Shown: positions 22,501-32,223 of the stretch, piece by piece | How positions within the stretch are numbered: the first letter of the stretch is position 1 | Layout of the letters: each line of letters starts with the position of its first letter | DNA from: Nemertoderma westbladi | Lineage: Eukaryota > Xenacoelomorpha > Nemertodermatida > Nemertodermatidae | Assembly (NCBI GenBank): GCA_032718475.1 | Contig: JAUCBJ010007429.1 | Location: forward strand, 1-41,661 | Direction: 5' to 3' | Length of the DNA stretch: 41,661 nt | The notes under the pieces: model-generated | Seen by the model: only the letters and a program-made list of their open reading frames with translations | Told to the model about the DNA's origin: nothing | The model's database searches: none | Made by a program: the position numbers and the translations under genes

Positions 22501-25500
22501 CAAGTTCAGTAATGGCATTATCTGTGAAGTGTAAGGAATTCACAGTCAAGCCAGTATCTAACTGATACTCAGGGACCAAAGTAACACCAGAAACATCAAA
22601 AGAGAAACCTTCAACAACACATGCCAGAACACGAGCATAAAACTGAGTGTTGTAAGATGTAGATTTCAGCAGCATTGACAAACATATATTAAAGGTTTTT
22701 TGATATACAGACCAGGATTTATTGGCTTTCAGCAAGGCGGTCAAGCAAGCTAAACAATTGTGAATCAACCCTTCATCCCTATTGAGGGCTGGGTCTTGTA
22801 ACACAGCTAGAACCAATGGCACAAAGTACTTGCCAATATTGCAACTCGATATCAATTGCCCCTGGGATACTTCAATAAGTTTACGGAATGCACGCGACCG
22901 TCGGTGATGCTGGATGTGTTTGAGATTCTCTAAACAATCGGCCTCTATGTCTTCATGAAGTAAAGCCTGCAGCTCCTGGAAGTTTTCTTTCTCAGGGAAA
23001 CATCTTATTACTGACCGCAGTAACGAAATATAATGACATCGAATTCCATCTGATTTAAATCTGAGTCCCATTTCTATAGAGTGTAGGATGCAACGCTGAA
23101 ACACAAGCTGCCATGCAGCTGGTGGTATAGATATCCGTTTTAAAATTTCCAGCGTAGAGTTAATACTAGAAATCGAGTTGTCTAAGAGAGATATATCGGT
23201 ATTTGTGTTAATATAATAAAAACATGTATTCAAAATTGGTAATAAAGGAATTGGGTCATTGGGTAAATCACATTGTAGAAAATTGCGATAAGATTTGAAT
23301 CCTCTAAGACAAGCATCATAATTTATATCTTCAATGTGGTGTTCATCATACGTATTGATCTCTATGACAATGTAAGAAAGTTGTTTAAATATATTGCATC
23401 TTTCACCTATTTTTGACATTAATCTGCTAATAGATTTTCTCACCTCAGGCTTGTTTTCAACTAACAGCAGCCTAGAGATTGGTTCAATGCACGAAAATGG
23501 ATCAGAGAGCACAGCTATCTGATCTTTCAAGGTTTCAATTAAATTCATAGCAATGACGCTATTATTATTGCCAAATGGAAACCGATGTAAATATTCAAGG
23601 ATAATTGTTGATATGCAATCGGCATGGTGTTGGTTATTTGATTGTTTGGTTATAGAACTAACCAATTCCAAGCAATCTTTGACATATTCAAGATCTAACT
23701 TTGTGTTTTTGAATAAGCAAGCAATATGGGATGACAGGAAATCTAGGATCCTTGTTATATTGGATTTAATGAAAGAAATACACGGATTATCACTTGATTC
23801 TAGGTTCTCATGTAACCTGAATTGATTAAGTAGAATTTGTAAAACCATTTTGATACATGGTAGTTGAGAATTTACAGATGTTGCAACATTCATGATATGA
23901 TCGATAACAATTGAATTATCAACTGGAACATAGAAACAATTAACCATATTGGCATTGGAGCTAATCGAATACAGCATTCGCAGAAGAGCAGATGGAGACT
24001 GCATGCATTCTACCTTCAGTTTACTACATTGCGATAATAATGCGGCATTGACCATTGCATTCAATTCAGAAGTACCCAGTTGAATGTCACTGAATTTCTT
24101 AAAGAAATTAACTAATTTCAGTAAAGCAAGTGAACGAATCTTACGAATTATAGCATGAAACTTATTAGAGATAATGTTTCGATGATTCCAATAATTGTTA
24201 TAAAAGTAAACCTGAGTTATAAGAACTCTATATATAGTAAGAACATTTTCTTCTCCCAGAATAGATCCAAGAGATTCAGTGAGTTCATCAATTATGTTTA
24301 ACAAGCTTATCACCTTATGGAAGGGAATTGCTGAATGAAGGTTGTAATCTGGAAGAGTAAATTGGCCTTGAGTGTCAGATAAAATTGTAGTTAACTCTAG
24401 CGTGCCGATAAGTTCATGCATGAAGTTGGCCAATTCACTATGAGCAAGGCCAGCAAGGAAACGAATAATTAAACGCCTGCAACGGGAATTAAAAAGTCGG
24501 CCAATTAAAATCTTAGAAATGACAACAACAAATCCAGATCGATGGGATTCCTTAATTATTGTTGTTTCCTCATCCAAAGTAAACTGAGACAACTCTGTGT
24601 GAAATTTATGTTGATCTGTTAAGTTCTCAAGGATTCCACGATAGGGAACTAGATGCTCTGGTTTGAAAGTGAATAAACATTGTAATGCAAGTTGTTGTAT
24701 GTCACATGATTTATGTCCAATCAATTCAATGAAAATGTTGTAAATTGTCTTTGAATCTTTAAATTTGCGAGGTTTTGAGATTAATTTTAATGTCTTCAAC
24801 ACAGCACACATTGTATCTATAGGCTTATAACTAACATTGACGGTTTCCTCATTAGCATCATTAGCATCATCATCAATTAATACTGGTATGTCAGTACCAC
24901 ATGTTGTAGGCATTAGCAAATCAACAAATGTCAAGCTTCGCTTAAATTCGTTGGTATATAATCTTACAAAATAGGGTAACAATTGAACACGAAATATCCC
25001 TATATATAATGGATTTGAGGACAAAACGTTCCATAAAGAAATTCTAAATCTGCTCATCAAGTCGTCAGTATTAGAAGTCATATGAAAGTTTTCAAAATGC
25101 TGCTTGAATAAATTTCGAGCAGCAGCATAATTGTTTCTGGATTTTACCACCGGAGCTCTTGTTAAGGTGAAAATATCACCTGAAGTTGAAATATCAGTTG
25201 TTTTTTTTGCATACATTTTTACATTTTCGAAATGATTATGACAATAATCTAGGTATTTCATCATTGTCTCAGTATAAATTACTGACTTTTCAACAAATGA
25301 CACAATGAGCTTCTGAACTGGATCTCGTAGCAATGTAAAGTTAACATTAAGTTGCCCAATAAGGAAGATCAATGGTACCATTGCCAGTTCCTCATCTTTC
25401 ATTAGTTCTGAGGGAAGACGACAGCATTCTAATTTATGCAACCACAGCAACTGCGACCTGTATGATTGAAGTGAGACTCCAGATGATTCAGCTTCAAGGC

Positions 25501-27448
25501 AAACTTCGAACAAAGATTTATCATTGATTCGAAATTGACATCGAATTGGATGAAACAAACACAACAATTCAAGTGTTCCTTTTCTAAGCTTTCCACAAAA
25601 GGACACAAGATTATTAATCAAAGCCTTCAACACAGCCGCAAATATAGAGTCAGCATTAAGTAAATTATCGCTCTCAAGTGAAGGAGCAACAAACTTGAAA
25701 TAATGACATGACAATCGAATTACTTGCAAAGAAGACGGATTGTTACACAGCAAACTTGCAATTTGCTCACAAGTTATATGTTCCCTCAATACTGCTGGTG
25801 AAACAATTTCAGAGAGGGCTAAAACAACATCATGGAATAATGTCAGGTATTCAAAATTAGTTATCATGTCAACATTGATACAAAGCAGTAAGGTTTCAGC
25901 CAGTTTAATCAAAACAGGTGTAATGGTAGCATCCTTAGGAGCTATTGCACCAAAAGCAACAATAGCTGCCCATAAAACCCAAGTTGAGTCTTCTAATGGT
26001 TGGTGGTGTTCCAGGGACACCAAATAGAGTGGATAATCCTTTAGATAAGTTAACAGATAATTGGTAATGATGTTTAAGGAGGAATCGTCCAATTTAAATT
26101 GTATAAAACAATAATTTCTGCTGAGGATAACTAGAAGTTCTAAGGGGCCATCTAGCTGATTAGAAGATGTTGAAACTATAAGGCGGCAAATATAATCAAT
26201 AACAATTGGGATTAAAATGGGCTTTATTGTTAAACATTCTGTTATACTGATAGTAAATTGGTTGATAATATCCAAACAGCTGATTGTCTCAGAAAGTTTA
26301 AGTATTTTAGTAACCAAAGCTACAGAATTGGTTTCTGTAATTTCAGGTAACAACAACAATTGCGAACAACAATAACATATTCTTTCAATGTTTCGGCACA
26401 TTAGTTCTAAATCCTCTTGGTGAATATCATCTAGCAATGATGTCAAACGATTAATAATGATATCCCAATGTTTAGCAATATGCTTCCCTTCCTGATATTC
26501 AAACCATTTGCCTAAAACAGTTAGAGTTGAATAAAGGTTTCTTTTGAGATCTAATTCATTGAACAAAAATATTAATACCTCAGATGAGTTGCTTGGAGAA
26601 ATGTGTCCTGATAGTAAGTGAAACAAAGATAATATACATTTCATGATTGGACCTTCATTGTCGACTTCATTTCCGAAAACTTCCCACAATGCCGGAAGAC
26701 ACCGATTTGAAAAACTATGTAGTTGATGTCGAACACCTCGTATCATTTCGAATAAGAGATAGGCAATGGAATCAGTGAGATTTGGATGAGCCAACAAAGC
26801 AGAATGTAATAACTCCATTAGAACTACAGAATCAGTAACTTTTCTTGCTAAATAAGCAAAACTCTCAGCTACAAATCGCTGGACATGTGTTATATCTGAA
26901 CTTACTTCCAGTAAAGGTAAATACATACCAAAAGTTTCGTTTAAATTAGACCCAATCATTGCTCTCCATAGGTGTTTGAATAAATGAGATAAACATAGGA
27001 AACAGTGCTTAACTATTTCACTTTCTTTGGAAACAACCAGGGTAAAAAGAACTGGTAGTAACTTGCGTAGGTGGGGGTAGAAATCGCTTTGCAAATCTTT
27101 TGCCAATTCTGATGTTAAATTTAGCAGTGGTTCAAAGGATAGGTTAGTGCTGCCAGATAAACTGGAAGCCAATAGATCAACTACATACTCCTGTTGGTGA
27201 ACTAGCTGGTTGTATGTTCGGATGCGGGGCTTGACATTGCTAAGGAAACATGTAAACTCCTTGCATTTATTCTTCTCACTCCATGAGTCCAGGGAATCCA
27301 GAAAATAGGATTCGTTGGACTTAAGTTTATCAGCAGGCCGATTAAATTGACTCACATTATCCACTGAAATTGAAGATATTTCTTCATTAAATGATTGGAA
27401 ACGGAATGTATTACATTGCTTATGGCGTAATGGCTTCGTTTTCGTCAT
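19589..27448 (-). CDS. UTP20: UTP20, small-subunit processome component (DRIM)
   Basis: A single uninterrupted frame of 2,619 codons, starting at the ATG at 27446-27448 (A at -3) and ending in TAA. UTP20 is a giant HEAT-repeat nucleolar protein of the SSU processome, needed for early pre-rRNA cleavages that release 18S rRNA. The N terminus has the family pattern NTFRFQSFNEEI, then YNQLV and DLQSDFYPHLRKLLP. The DRIM region covers roughly residues 850-1500. The rest is helical repeat, with the conserved IRKHQ/KKARR-rich basic tail (about residues 2,560-2,619) serving as nucleolar localisation or RNA-binding sequence. Vertebrate UTP20 is about 2,780 aa, so this is essentially full length. It is striking that no intron interrupts 7.86 kb, whereas vertebrate UTP20 has dozens. 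No frame break is seen, so it is likely the functional gene and not a decayed retrocopy. It lies 170 bp downstream of UPRT on the same strand. Confidence 0.96.
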   Translation of the reverse strand: MTKTKPLRHKQCNTFRFQSFNEEISSISVDNVSQFNRPADKLKSNESYFLDSLDSWSEKNKCKEFTCFLSNVKPRIRTYNQLVHQQEYVVDLLASSLSGSTNLSFEPLLNLTSELAKDLQSDFYPHLRKLLPVLFTLVVSKESEIVKHCFLCLSHLFKHLWRAMIGSNLNETFGMYLPLLEVSSDITHVQRFVAESFAYLARKVTDSVVLMELLHSALLAHPNLTDSIAYLLFEMIRGVRHQLHSFSNRCLPALWEVFGNEVDNEGPIMKCILSLFHLLSGHISPSNSSEVLIFLFNELDLKRNLYSTLTVLGKWFEYQEGKHIAKHWDIIINRLTSLLDDIHQEDLELMCRNIERICYCCSQLLLLPEITETNSVALVTKILKLSETISCLDIINQFTISITECLTIKPILIPIVIDYICRLIVSTSSNQLDGPLELLVILSRNYCFIQFKLDDSSLNIITNYLLTYLKDYPLYLVSLEHHQPLEDSTWVLWAAIVAFGAIAPKDATITPVLIKLAETLLLCINVDMITNFEYLTLFHDVVLALSEIVSPAVLREHITCEQIASLLCNNPSSLQVIRLSCHYFKFVAPSLESDNLLNADSIFAAVLKALINNLVSFCGKLRKGTLELLCLFHPIRCQFRINDKSLFEVCLEAESSGVSLQSYRSQLLWLHKLECCRLPSELMKDEELAMVPLIFLIGQLNVNFTLLRDPVQKLIVSFVEKSVIYTETMMKYLDYCHNHFENVKMYAKKTTDISTSGDIFTLTRAPVVKSRNNYAAARNLFKQHFENFHMTSNTDDLMSRFRISLWNVLSSNPLYIGIFRVQLLPYFVRLYTNEFKRSLTFVDLLMPTTCGTDIPVLIDDDANDANEETVNVSYKPIDTMCAVLKTLKLISKPRKFKDSKTIYNIFIELIGHKSCDIQQLALQCLFTFKPEHLVPYRGILENLTDQHKFHTELSQFTLDEETTIIKESHRSGFVVVISKILIGRLFNSRCRRLIIRFLAGLAHSELANFMHELIGTLELTTILSDTQGQFTLPDYNLHSAIPFHKVISLLNIIDELTESLGSILGEENVLTIYRVLITQVYFYNNYWNHRNIISNKFHAIIRKIRSLALLKLVNFFKKFSDIQLGTSELNAMVNAALLSQCSKLKVECMQSPSALLRMLYSISSNANMVNCFYVPVDNSIVIDHIMNVATSVNSQLPCIKMVLQILLNQFRLHENLESSDNPCISFIKSNITRILDFLSSHIACLFKNTKLDLEYVKDCLELVSSITKQSNNQHHADCISTIILEYLHRFPFGNNNSVIAMNLIETLKDQIAVLSDPFSCIEPISRLLLVENKPEVRKSISRLMSKIGERCNIFKQLSYIVIEINTYDEHHIEDINYDACLRGFKSYRNFLQCDLPNDPIPLLPILNTCFYYINTNTDISLLDNSISSINSTLEILKRISIPPAAWQLVFQRCILHSIEMGLRFKSDGIRCHYISLLRSVIRCFPEKENFQELQALLHEDIEADCLENLKHIQHHRRSRAFRKLIEVSQGQLISSCNIGKYFVPLVLAVLQDPALNRDEGLIHNCLACLTALLKANKSWSVYQKTFNICLSMLLKSTSYNTQFYARVLACVVEGFSFDVSGVTLVPEYQLDTGLTVNSLHFTDNAITELATDNINIDKDENTFHKQHNYNIVNNIVLTILPRLYSCLTRPLSSDERSKHASKDSTSDEQMVRLPLAVAMVKLLCELPAVLLDVWLRRIVNKIVCSLKSHVQYVRNTARDSLTQVLVRAGPSKLCMVLDELQSVLVRGYQLHVLGYTANTIIHALGKQVEPKHISPCLSALQQILANELFGDIGKEKDVLELSHRRAIECKSKKGLNSYSVLGKCIGPGDLDKLVSPLKQRIIASSNKDEMQTITSVFKCLTNGLLVNPYLEVEYLLVFIRNNLSDVNTVMQNNQTTVSDGGSAKLSLVRPSIYIIPEAPCRTVPSITVHKTSNSHVVVSFVLALFHGLFKNNKLNPNDNAVCHQILPFVEVIDGLLKTSSHVKVLSLSLKCLLRMLRFDLPTLQRLMDDVVKRLFLILSRYTSLAGVKGDNIELVHTVFKALSIVIREYKDYEMSTEHLTVLLGYIEVDLQDSERQSMGFELLKAIVSRKLRAPELEPLIKMVSTLAIKSEIVGVRAQSRSVHTIYLLDYPLGKKFKSHLEFYVSNLQYEHETGRLSALEMVFMLITNLNIKQREEYAGFFFLPLALVLANDESIKCRKMATRVIKYLLQKLTPVSVDQLYSLCQQWHSDSKPELNLIAVILFGVFADVESNLFLKRFPKFLHAAMYKLQLYVPNMDCESNDMLIYNHLLSAFKSFKACPSILADRHWVVKLSEFWRDFIETLLSHNHSWVRRVCAQLYGLLFSAYPPDRPDNLPAYLSDSSTLQRIAHKLAQLVNTEDLAVAFSEEIVKDLVYIAKIMIVLDVRVEHSNGSLEALPWLTDKLTRICHYEVSRFPLKHERRVTVFKWIAAMTVTMESQQLLSNAKQFLTPLFREVNDRASPVECRDMAKEILELIKNTLGVDEFSEILLVVKHKLATNRESRKRKLAVAAVTDPQQYAARKIRKHQQTKIRKKARREAFKKKLKGSRVVGRAKQLVGDG

Positions 27449-27618
27449 TGTTTATCTTCAATTAACTTTCATATTATAGTATTTATTATTCTATATATTC
27501 AATATAACAACCAATTTTCTAAAACATCTAAGTCTACATTAATAATAGGTAAAGCAATACAGTAGTGTAGTAACCATTCACCAGGAATCATCTAGATTTA
27601 TTTGAATTAACTAGTGAA
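27449..27618 (-). promoter_or_regulatory. Very short UPRT-UTP20 intergenic region
   Basis: Only 170 bp separate the UPRT stop from the UTP20 ATG. It must hold the UPRT 3' end and the UTP20 promoter and 5' UTR, or alternatively a trans-splice acceptor if the two genes form an operon. On the minus strand a TGTTTTAG (27520-27527 region) and an ATATATAG precede the UTP20 start and could act as acceptor sites. No TATA box in a convincing position was identified. Confidence 0.45.
27597..27602 (-). terminator. Poly(A) signal of UPRT
   Basis: Canonical AATAAA on the minus strand, about 17 nt after the UPRT stop codon. It implies an extremely short 3' UTR ending within the 170-bp gap to UTP20. Confidence 0.6.
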
Positions 27619-28365
27619 TTAATCAGTGCCAAAATACTTCTGCCCAAAGTATGTGGGAACAGTGTCACAAATCTCTGAAGTCAGAATGTAGATATTTGGA
27701 TAGTGGGTAATTAGATTGTCAAGAGCCTGCGATGTAGTGAACAGTGAAAGAAGAATAATTCTCTCTGAGTCAATGCCGTCGTTCAATAGAACACGAATCG
27801 CTTCAAGAGCAGTAACGCCGGTTTGTAAAATAGGGTATAAAAGTAAAACTGTTCTAGAATTAATATCAGGGGGGAAATGAGCGTAGTAAACAGTAGGTTG
27901 TAGTGTTTCCTCGTTTGTGTGAATTAATATTTTGCCAATACGAAGCGATCTACAACAATCACGAATAGCCTTCTCCATAGCCTCCCCGCTTCGCATGACA
28001 CTAACAGCGCAGGTTCCTTTAAGGAAAGATAAGCCATCATATTGGTAGTTGTTTGGCGTTGTAACTGTACAAGATTTATAATGCAGTCTATTTAGACTCT
28101 CTTCAACCACCAAACGTATCAACCTGTCTGAAGCGAAAACAAAATCGCTTCTGTGCGTTGACTTATTTCGAATAATCGTTTGTAACTCTTTGATGCAGTT
28201 ATTCGGTGTTAAACACTGGACATTTGCATGCAACGTCCTTGCATTAGTATAACTTTTCCTTTCATAACAAACACTGTCAGACAAGCCTAATTGGTTAGAA
28301 ACAGGAGCATGTGAGTTGTCCTTAATAATATGCTGCTCGAAACTATTATCTGTTACGGTTTGCAT
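27619..28365 (-). CDS. UPRT: Uracil phosphoribosyltransferase homologue
   Basis: A complete intronless frame of 248 codons. The start is the ATG at 28363-28365 (A at -3). The reading frame runs upstream only to a TTG and an in-frame TAG, so this is the first possible ATG. The C-terminal ~185 residues match the animal UPRT family closely: ELQTIIRNKSTHRSDF, DRLIRLVVEESLN, VSVMRSGEAMEKAIRDCC (about 122-139), GKILIHTNEE, FPPD, LLYPILQTG (175-183) and the end FGQKYFGTD. In active microbial UPRTs the PRPP loop is DPMLATG-like and the uracil site is a GDAGDR-type loop. Here these are YPILQTG and PTYFGQK, as in vertebrate UPRT, whose uracil salvage activity is doubtful. The protein is shorter than human UPRT (309 aa) only in the variable N terminus. 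Role: probable nucleotide-binding or pyrimidine-salvage-related protein. Confidence 0.94.
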   Translation of the reverse strand: MQTVTDNSFEQHIIKDNSHAPVSNQLGLSDSVCYERKSYTNARTLHANVQCLTPNNCIKELQTIIRNKSTHRSDFVFASDRLIRLVVEESLNRLHYKSCTVTTPNNYQYDGLSFLKGTCAVSVMRSGEAMEKAIRDCCRSLRIGKILIHTNEETLQPTVYYAHFPPDINSRTVLLLYPILQTGVTALEAIRVLLNDGIDSERIILLSLFTTSQALDNLITHYPNIYILTSEICDTVPTYFGQKYFGTD

Positions 28366-29108
28366 TATCTGATTATTGCTAGTCAATTGATAGTAGGCCT
28401 AATAAACAAACAGTCTATATATTAGCTTTAAGATAGATCATTTCTCATTTGTCAAGTGTCACAGCACACCAAATCACTAAAATTCATAACAAATCACAAA
28501 CCAAACCAAAACAAATAAAAAAAATACACAAAACTAAACCACACCAAATGCAAATGATAGGATAGGCGGGATAGGGCCTACCGGTACCAAACCAACAAAG
28601 TCTAATCATACCAAATCACAGAATATAATTGAAAAGTCAGAAAGTGGTGTGAATTGCTTTGTTATGATTTGGTGTCGTGTTTAGACTGTTCTGCTGTTAG
28701 ACGGACCGGACCACGGACTGACACAACTGACTGAGTCAGTGAGTGCAAGAGTTAAGTGAAGTTATTACCTAACATTTAGACATTAGACTAATTGATTAGG
28801 GCCTATTTCAGTATTTATACCGGAACATTGAGTGGTGAGTGGGACAATGTGAGGATGGTTGGAAATGCAAAAATGAAACAGCTAGGTACCGCCATGCCAT
28901 ACTGGAGTACCGGTACTGGTACGGTACGCTAATATAATCAGGTCTGGCAAAAACCTTAGGTTTTTCAAAACAAAAATTAGGTTTTAGTTTTTTTTTAAGT
29001 TTTTGGAAGGTTTTTGCAAGTTTTTGAATGTTATCGCTAGGTATTTGTGGTATTTCCTTCAGGCTGTATTTGTATATTGATTGATATATATATCAGTATA
29101 TATATAAT

Positions 29109-29139
<31 letters not shown>

Positions 29140-29174
29140 GTTATACCCTCACGCTCACTCAAGCCTACACCTAC
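28366..29174. other. Upstream region of UPRT, low complexity
   Basis: Probably contains the UPRT promoter next to 28366. Bases 28465-28560 are an A/C-rich low-complexity stretch of ACCAAA/AACAAA words, with weak inverted similarity to 28650-28680. Bases 28950-29040 are T-rich with repeated AGGTTTTT/AAGTTTTT. A TA-rich microsatellite lies at 29083-29141. No gene is supported. Confidence 0.5.
29083..29141. repeat. AT dinucleotide microsatellite
   Basis: Imperfect (TA)n run, uninterrupted for about 20 nt around 29110-29130. The ORF that crosses it is a Tyr/Ile repeat artefact. Confidence 0.9.
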
Positions 29175-30475
29175 GGGTGCTTGTCACCTCGCCGCACTGC
29201 CACTTCGCCGCACTGCCACTTCGCCGCAAGTCATCTCACCGCAGATAATGTGCGGCGAGGTGTCTTGCGGCGAGGTGTCTCACTATAAATGCCATTTCGC
29301 CACAAATTATCGGACACCTCGCCGCAAGTCAATATAAATCATTTATTTCTAAAGTTACACGAAAGCCTACTTACAACTTATGGCATTGGACATTATTATA
29401 AGAAGAAATAAAATAATACGGTAAGGTTTGTTGTTCTATTATAATTCTGTAATTACTGTATTATATTACATGTTATCATAGATACAGTAAGAGTATTTGA
29501 GTAACGTATTAGATTATAGTAAAATACGGTCATAAAGATTCATAGAGGACTATGAATGACATATAATGAGTATTCTGACATAGAGGTCAGATCAGAATAC
29601 GGTCATTGAAGTTGTTTCCATGTCATTGATTATGGTACTTTGCAGCGTTACGAGTAATTCACCAGAACACTGTTAAGTTGACATAATGTACTGTAACAAT
29701 AACTATTTACGTACATGTACAATGTACTAAGTACGGAAACGGAAGTAAGGCAACATAATGTAATAAGGCAGTAAGGTTAATACAGTAATACTGTATGTTT
29801 ATGTTAAATCTTAATTACAAATGTAATGTTCTTAGTGGATTGATATACTTATATTTGTTGTTAGTCACTTTTTTTGTTAAGAGCAAAATTATGGTCGAAT
29901 TACATTTCAAATTAATTTCCATGACATTAATAATAATCAATAATATCAGAATATTGCATTAAATATATATTTTTTTAATTTCTTACATTACCTATTTTAT
30001 TTATTTGTGTGGAATTACAGAATTAATATCGCACTACCAAATCGCCAGGACAAATTTAAGAAATTCCAACAAATAATTATTTATTACATGGGAAAAAAGT
30101 AGAACTTTTTTTCACTATTCTCGAGGCATTTTTAATACGTAACTCAAATACCGGCAGACCGGTACTCTTACTGTATCTATAATAATACAGTAATTATAAT
30201 AAACTGATAAAGCAACAAACCTTACCGTCTGAGCGTAGTATTTTATTTCTTCTTATAATACATAATGTCCAATGCCATACCTGCATACTGCCACAACTAG
30301 GCTTCCCTGTGTAAATAAATATAGAAATAAATGATTAATATTGACTTGCGGCGAGGTGTCCGATAATTTGCGGCGAAATGGCATTCACAGTGCTGCAGTG
30401 AGACACCTCGCCGCACATTATCTGCGGCGAGGTCACCTGCGGCGAAGTGGCAGTGCGGCGATGTGACCAGCACCC
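29175..30475. mobile_element. Non-autonomous TIR element with GCGGCGAGGTG motifs (~1.3 kb)
   Basis: The left arm (29175-29515) and right arm (30125-30475) are long inverted repeats of about 340 bp. The outer part is GC-rich and built of iterated GCGGCGAGGTG / CACCTCGCCGC and GCGGCGAAGTGGC words. The inner part is AT-rich (for example AAATAAATGATT, ATGGCATTGGACATTAT, AACAAACCTTACCGT in the right arm and their complements in the left). The middle ~600 bp is AT-rich with no gene. CAAGCC occurs just outside both ends (29160-29165 and 30480-30485), a possible 6-bp target duplication, but the distances to the inverted repeats differ, so the ends are tentative. Confidence 0.8.
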
Positions 30476-30800
30476 TCGCCCAAGCCCCAGATTAATATAA
30501 TATACAGACAGTCGGTGAGAAGTCAAAAATTGGACTTGAGTCAAAAATTGGACTTCGACTCCAGTTCAAGTCCAAAATTGGACTTCTGTGAGTCCAATAT
30601 TGGACTTCAAATCAGCCAATTGTTCCAGGGCCTTGGGTAATTGGATCGGGCGGGATTTTTTTTCTTTAATCGAAAATATATCAAAAAATAAGAGTTTTGA
30701 ACAGGGGGACCTGAAATTCACCAGGGGGAACTTTTTTTATATGGCTTTGAATTTTTACAAAAGTCCAATATTGGACTTTAAGTCCAATTTTGGACGTGAC

Positions 30801-32223
30801 ATTGAGAATCGAACTTAAGCTGTTAAGTTATGGAAAGTTACCTTTGCAGCTCTGTATGTATCTTCAGTGTAATGACTGTACTGTACTTAGAATATAATGG
30901 TACATTCTAGCATTCTAGGTACTTTGTACTTTACTTTTAGCATATTGTTTTTAGTTTACAATTTACATTCATGTTATGTCTAACCTTACAGCCATATGTA
31001 CCCAGGACTTTATAATGTCTTTATGACTAGATTAGATTATGCTCCAACAAATATTTAATTACAAATTATATTTGGTGGATACTGGTAGCAATGCCAGGTT
31101 AGCCAACTGCAGCTGCTGCTAAGGCTAACTACAGTATGAGCTACGATTTCGTCTAAGGCTATGGGAACCCTATCAGAAAGAAATACTACAAGTTGATGCT
31201 ACCACCATCTCTTCTAATTTTTCCATACAACAGGAAGGGTATTATAAAACGGCTGGATAACAGAATAATGAAATGGGATTAGTAACTGATTAACGTGTTG
31301 GGGTCTCCACATAATAAGTACAGAAGTAACAAGTAACACACGTCATAATCATAAACCAATTGAGGGAAAGGAACAGGTTACAGATGCAGGCTTTTCTAAC
31401 TAAACAATAAACGGCCACTTTTGACTTTACCAATTGAAGGAGCCCTATAACCTCACCACATACTACTACTACAATCGGCATGATTCATTGCAACTACATT
31501 ATATATATAGGCCCTATTATGTATTAAGAATGTTGTGCCGGCTTGTTGACAAAAGTGCGCCTCCACAACTCCCTTACACTCTTCTGCTCTTACAGCCTTA
31601 TCACCCATGACATTTGCTAGATCATCCGCATCTTCAAGGCCAGTGTCCTTTAAGACAGTAAGAAAGATGCGTCTCAAGAAAGTTATGGGCTGTCCACCAT
31701 GCTTATTCACTCCATGAGGTGCACTGGCTGGTCCTCACGGCTTAAAGCGATGTCCTCCAAAGCGGAGGCGGCTTTGTTCTAGTGTCAAGCTTGGGGAAAC
31801 CAATGACTGAATGAGACACCTCCAACTCCAATGTTATATAGTGTTTGGTTGGAGATGCAGAGATGTGTGCATTGTACTTGAACTTGACACAGTGAACCTA
31901 ATCAAAACAATTAGTCAATAAACATTAACTCAATAACATAATAGGTTACAGTTTACAGTACGGTAGTCTTATTTTTGCCATACGAAAATACCACAGGTAT
32001 GGCAGTATGGGTATGAATGAACTATACAGCTATAACTACTACGCTACCCTGGTATACACCGCTAAGGCAGTAAGGCTACCGCAAAGCTATACCACTACCG
32101 CAAAAAGTAACTACTGACTGACTGATGTCTGACTGTACGTGTGCAATCCCTGTCTGCCTGTTTATAATACATATAATAATTAATTTGATCATTAAAATAA
32201 TGTTGCATTGTAATTATATGTAA
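30801..32223. other. Interior of the TTGGACTT element, left part
   Basis: AT-rich non-coding sequence with no intact gene. It includes the LINE-like remnant at 31453-31735. Bases 32040-32160 are rich in CTAC/GACTG words without clear periodicity. Confidence 0.5.
31453..31735 (-). pseudogene. Possible LINE reverse-transcriptase C-terminal remnant
   Basis: The minus strand encodes GGQPITFLRRIF, LTVLKDTGLEDADDLANVMG and DKAVR. This resembles the tail of many non-LTR retrotransposon ORFs: a proline-containing RxxT(F/Y) block, then DTGL-x-L-x-MxDR and an AV(R/W) motif. The frame begins at 31710, stays open only 85 codons, and no reverse-transcriptase domain precedes it. I infer a truncated, decayed LINE 3' piece caught in the surrounding DNA transposon. 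The identification is by motif only. Confidence 0.4.

Noticed and set aside
19589-27448. UTP20 as a processed pseudogene
   Set aside because: A 7.86-kb frame without a stop, complete at both ends and with no poly-A tail, next to two other intact intronless genes.
29047-30544. Small ORFs in the GCGGCGAGGTG element
   Set aside because: Frames translate the terminal motif repeats and a TA microsatellite; no transposase motifs.
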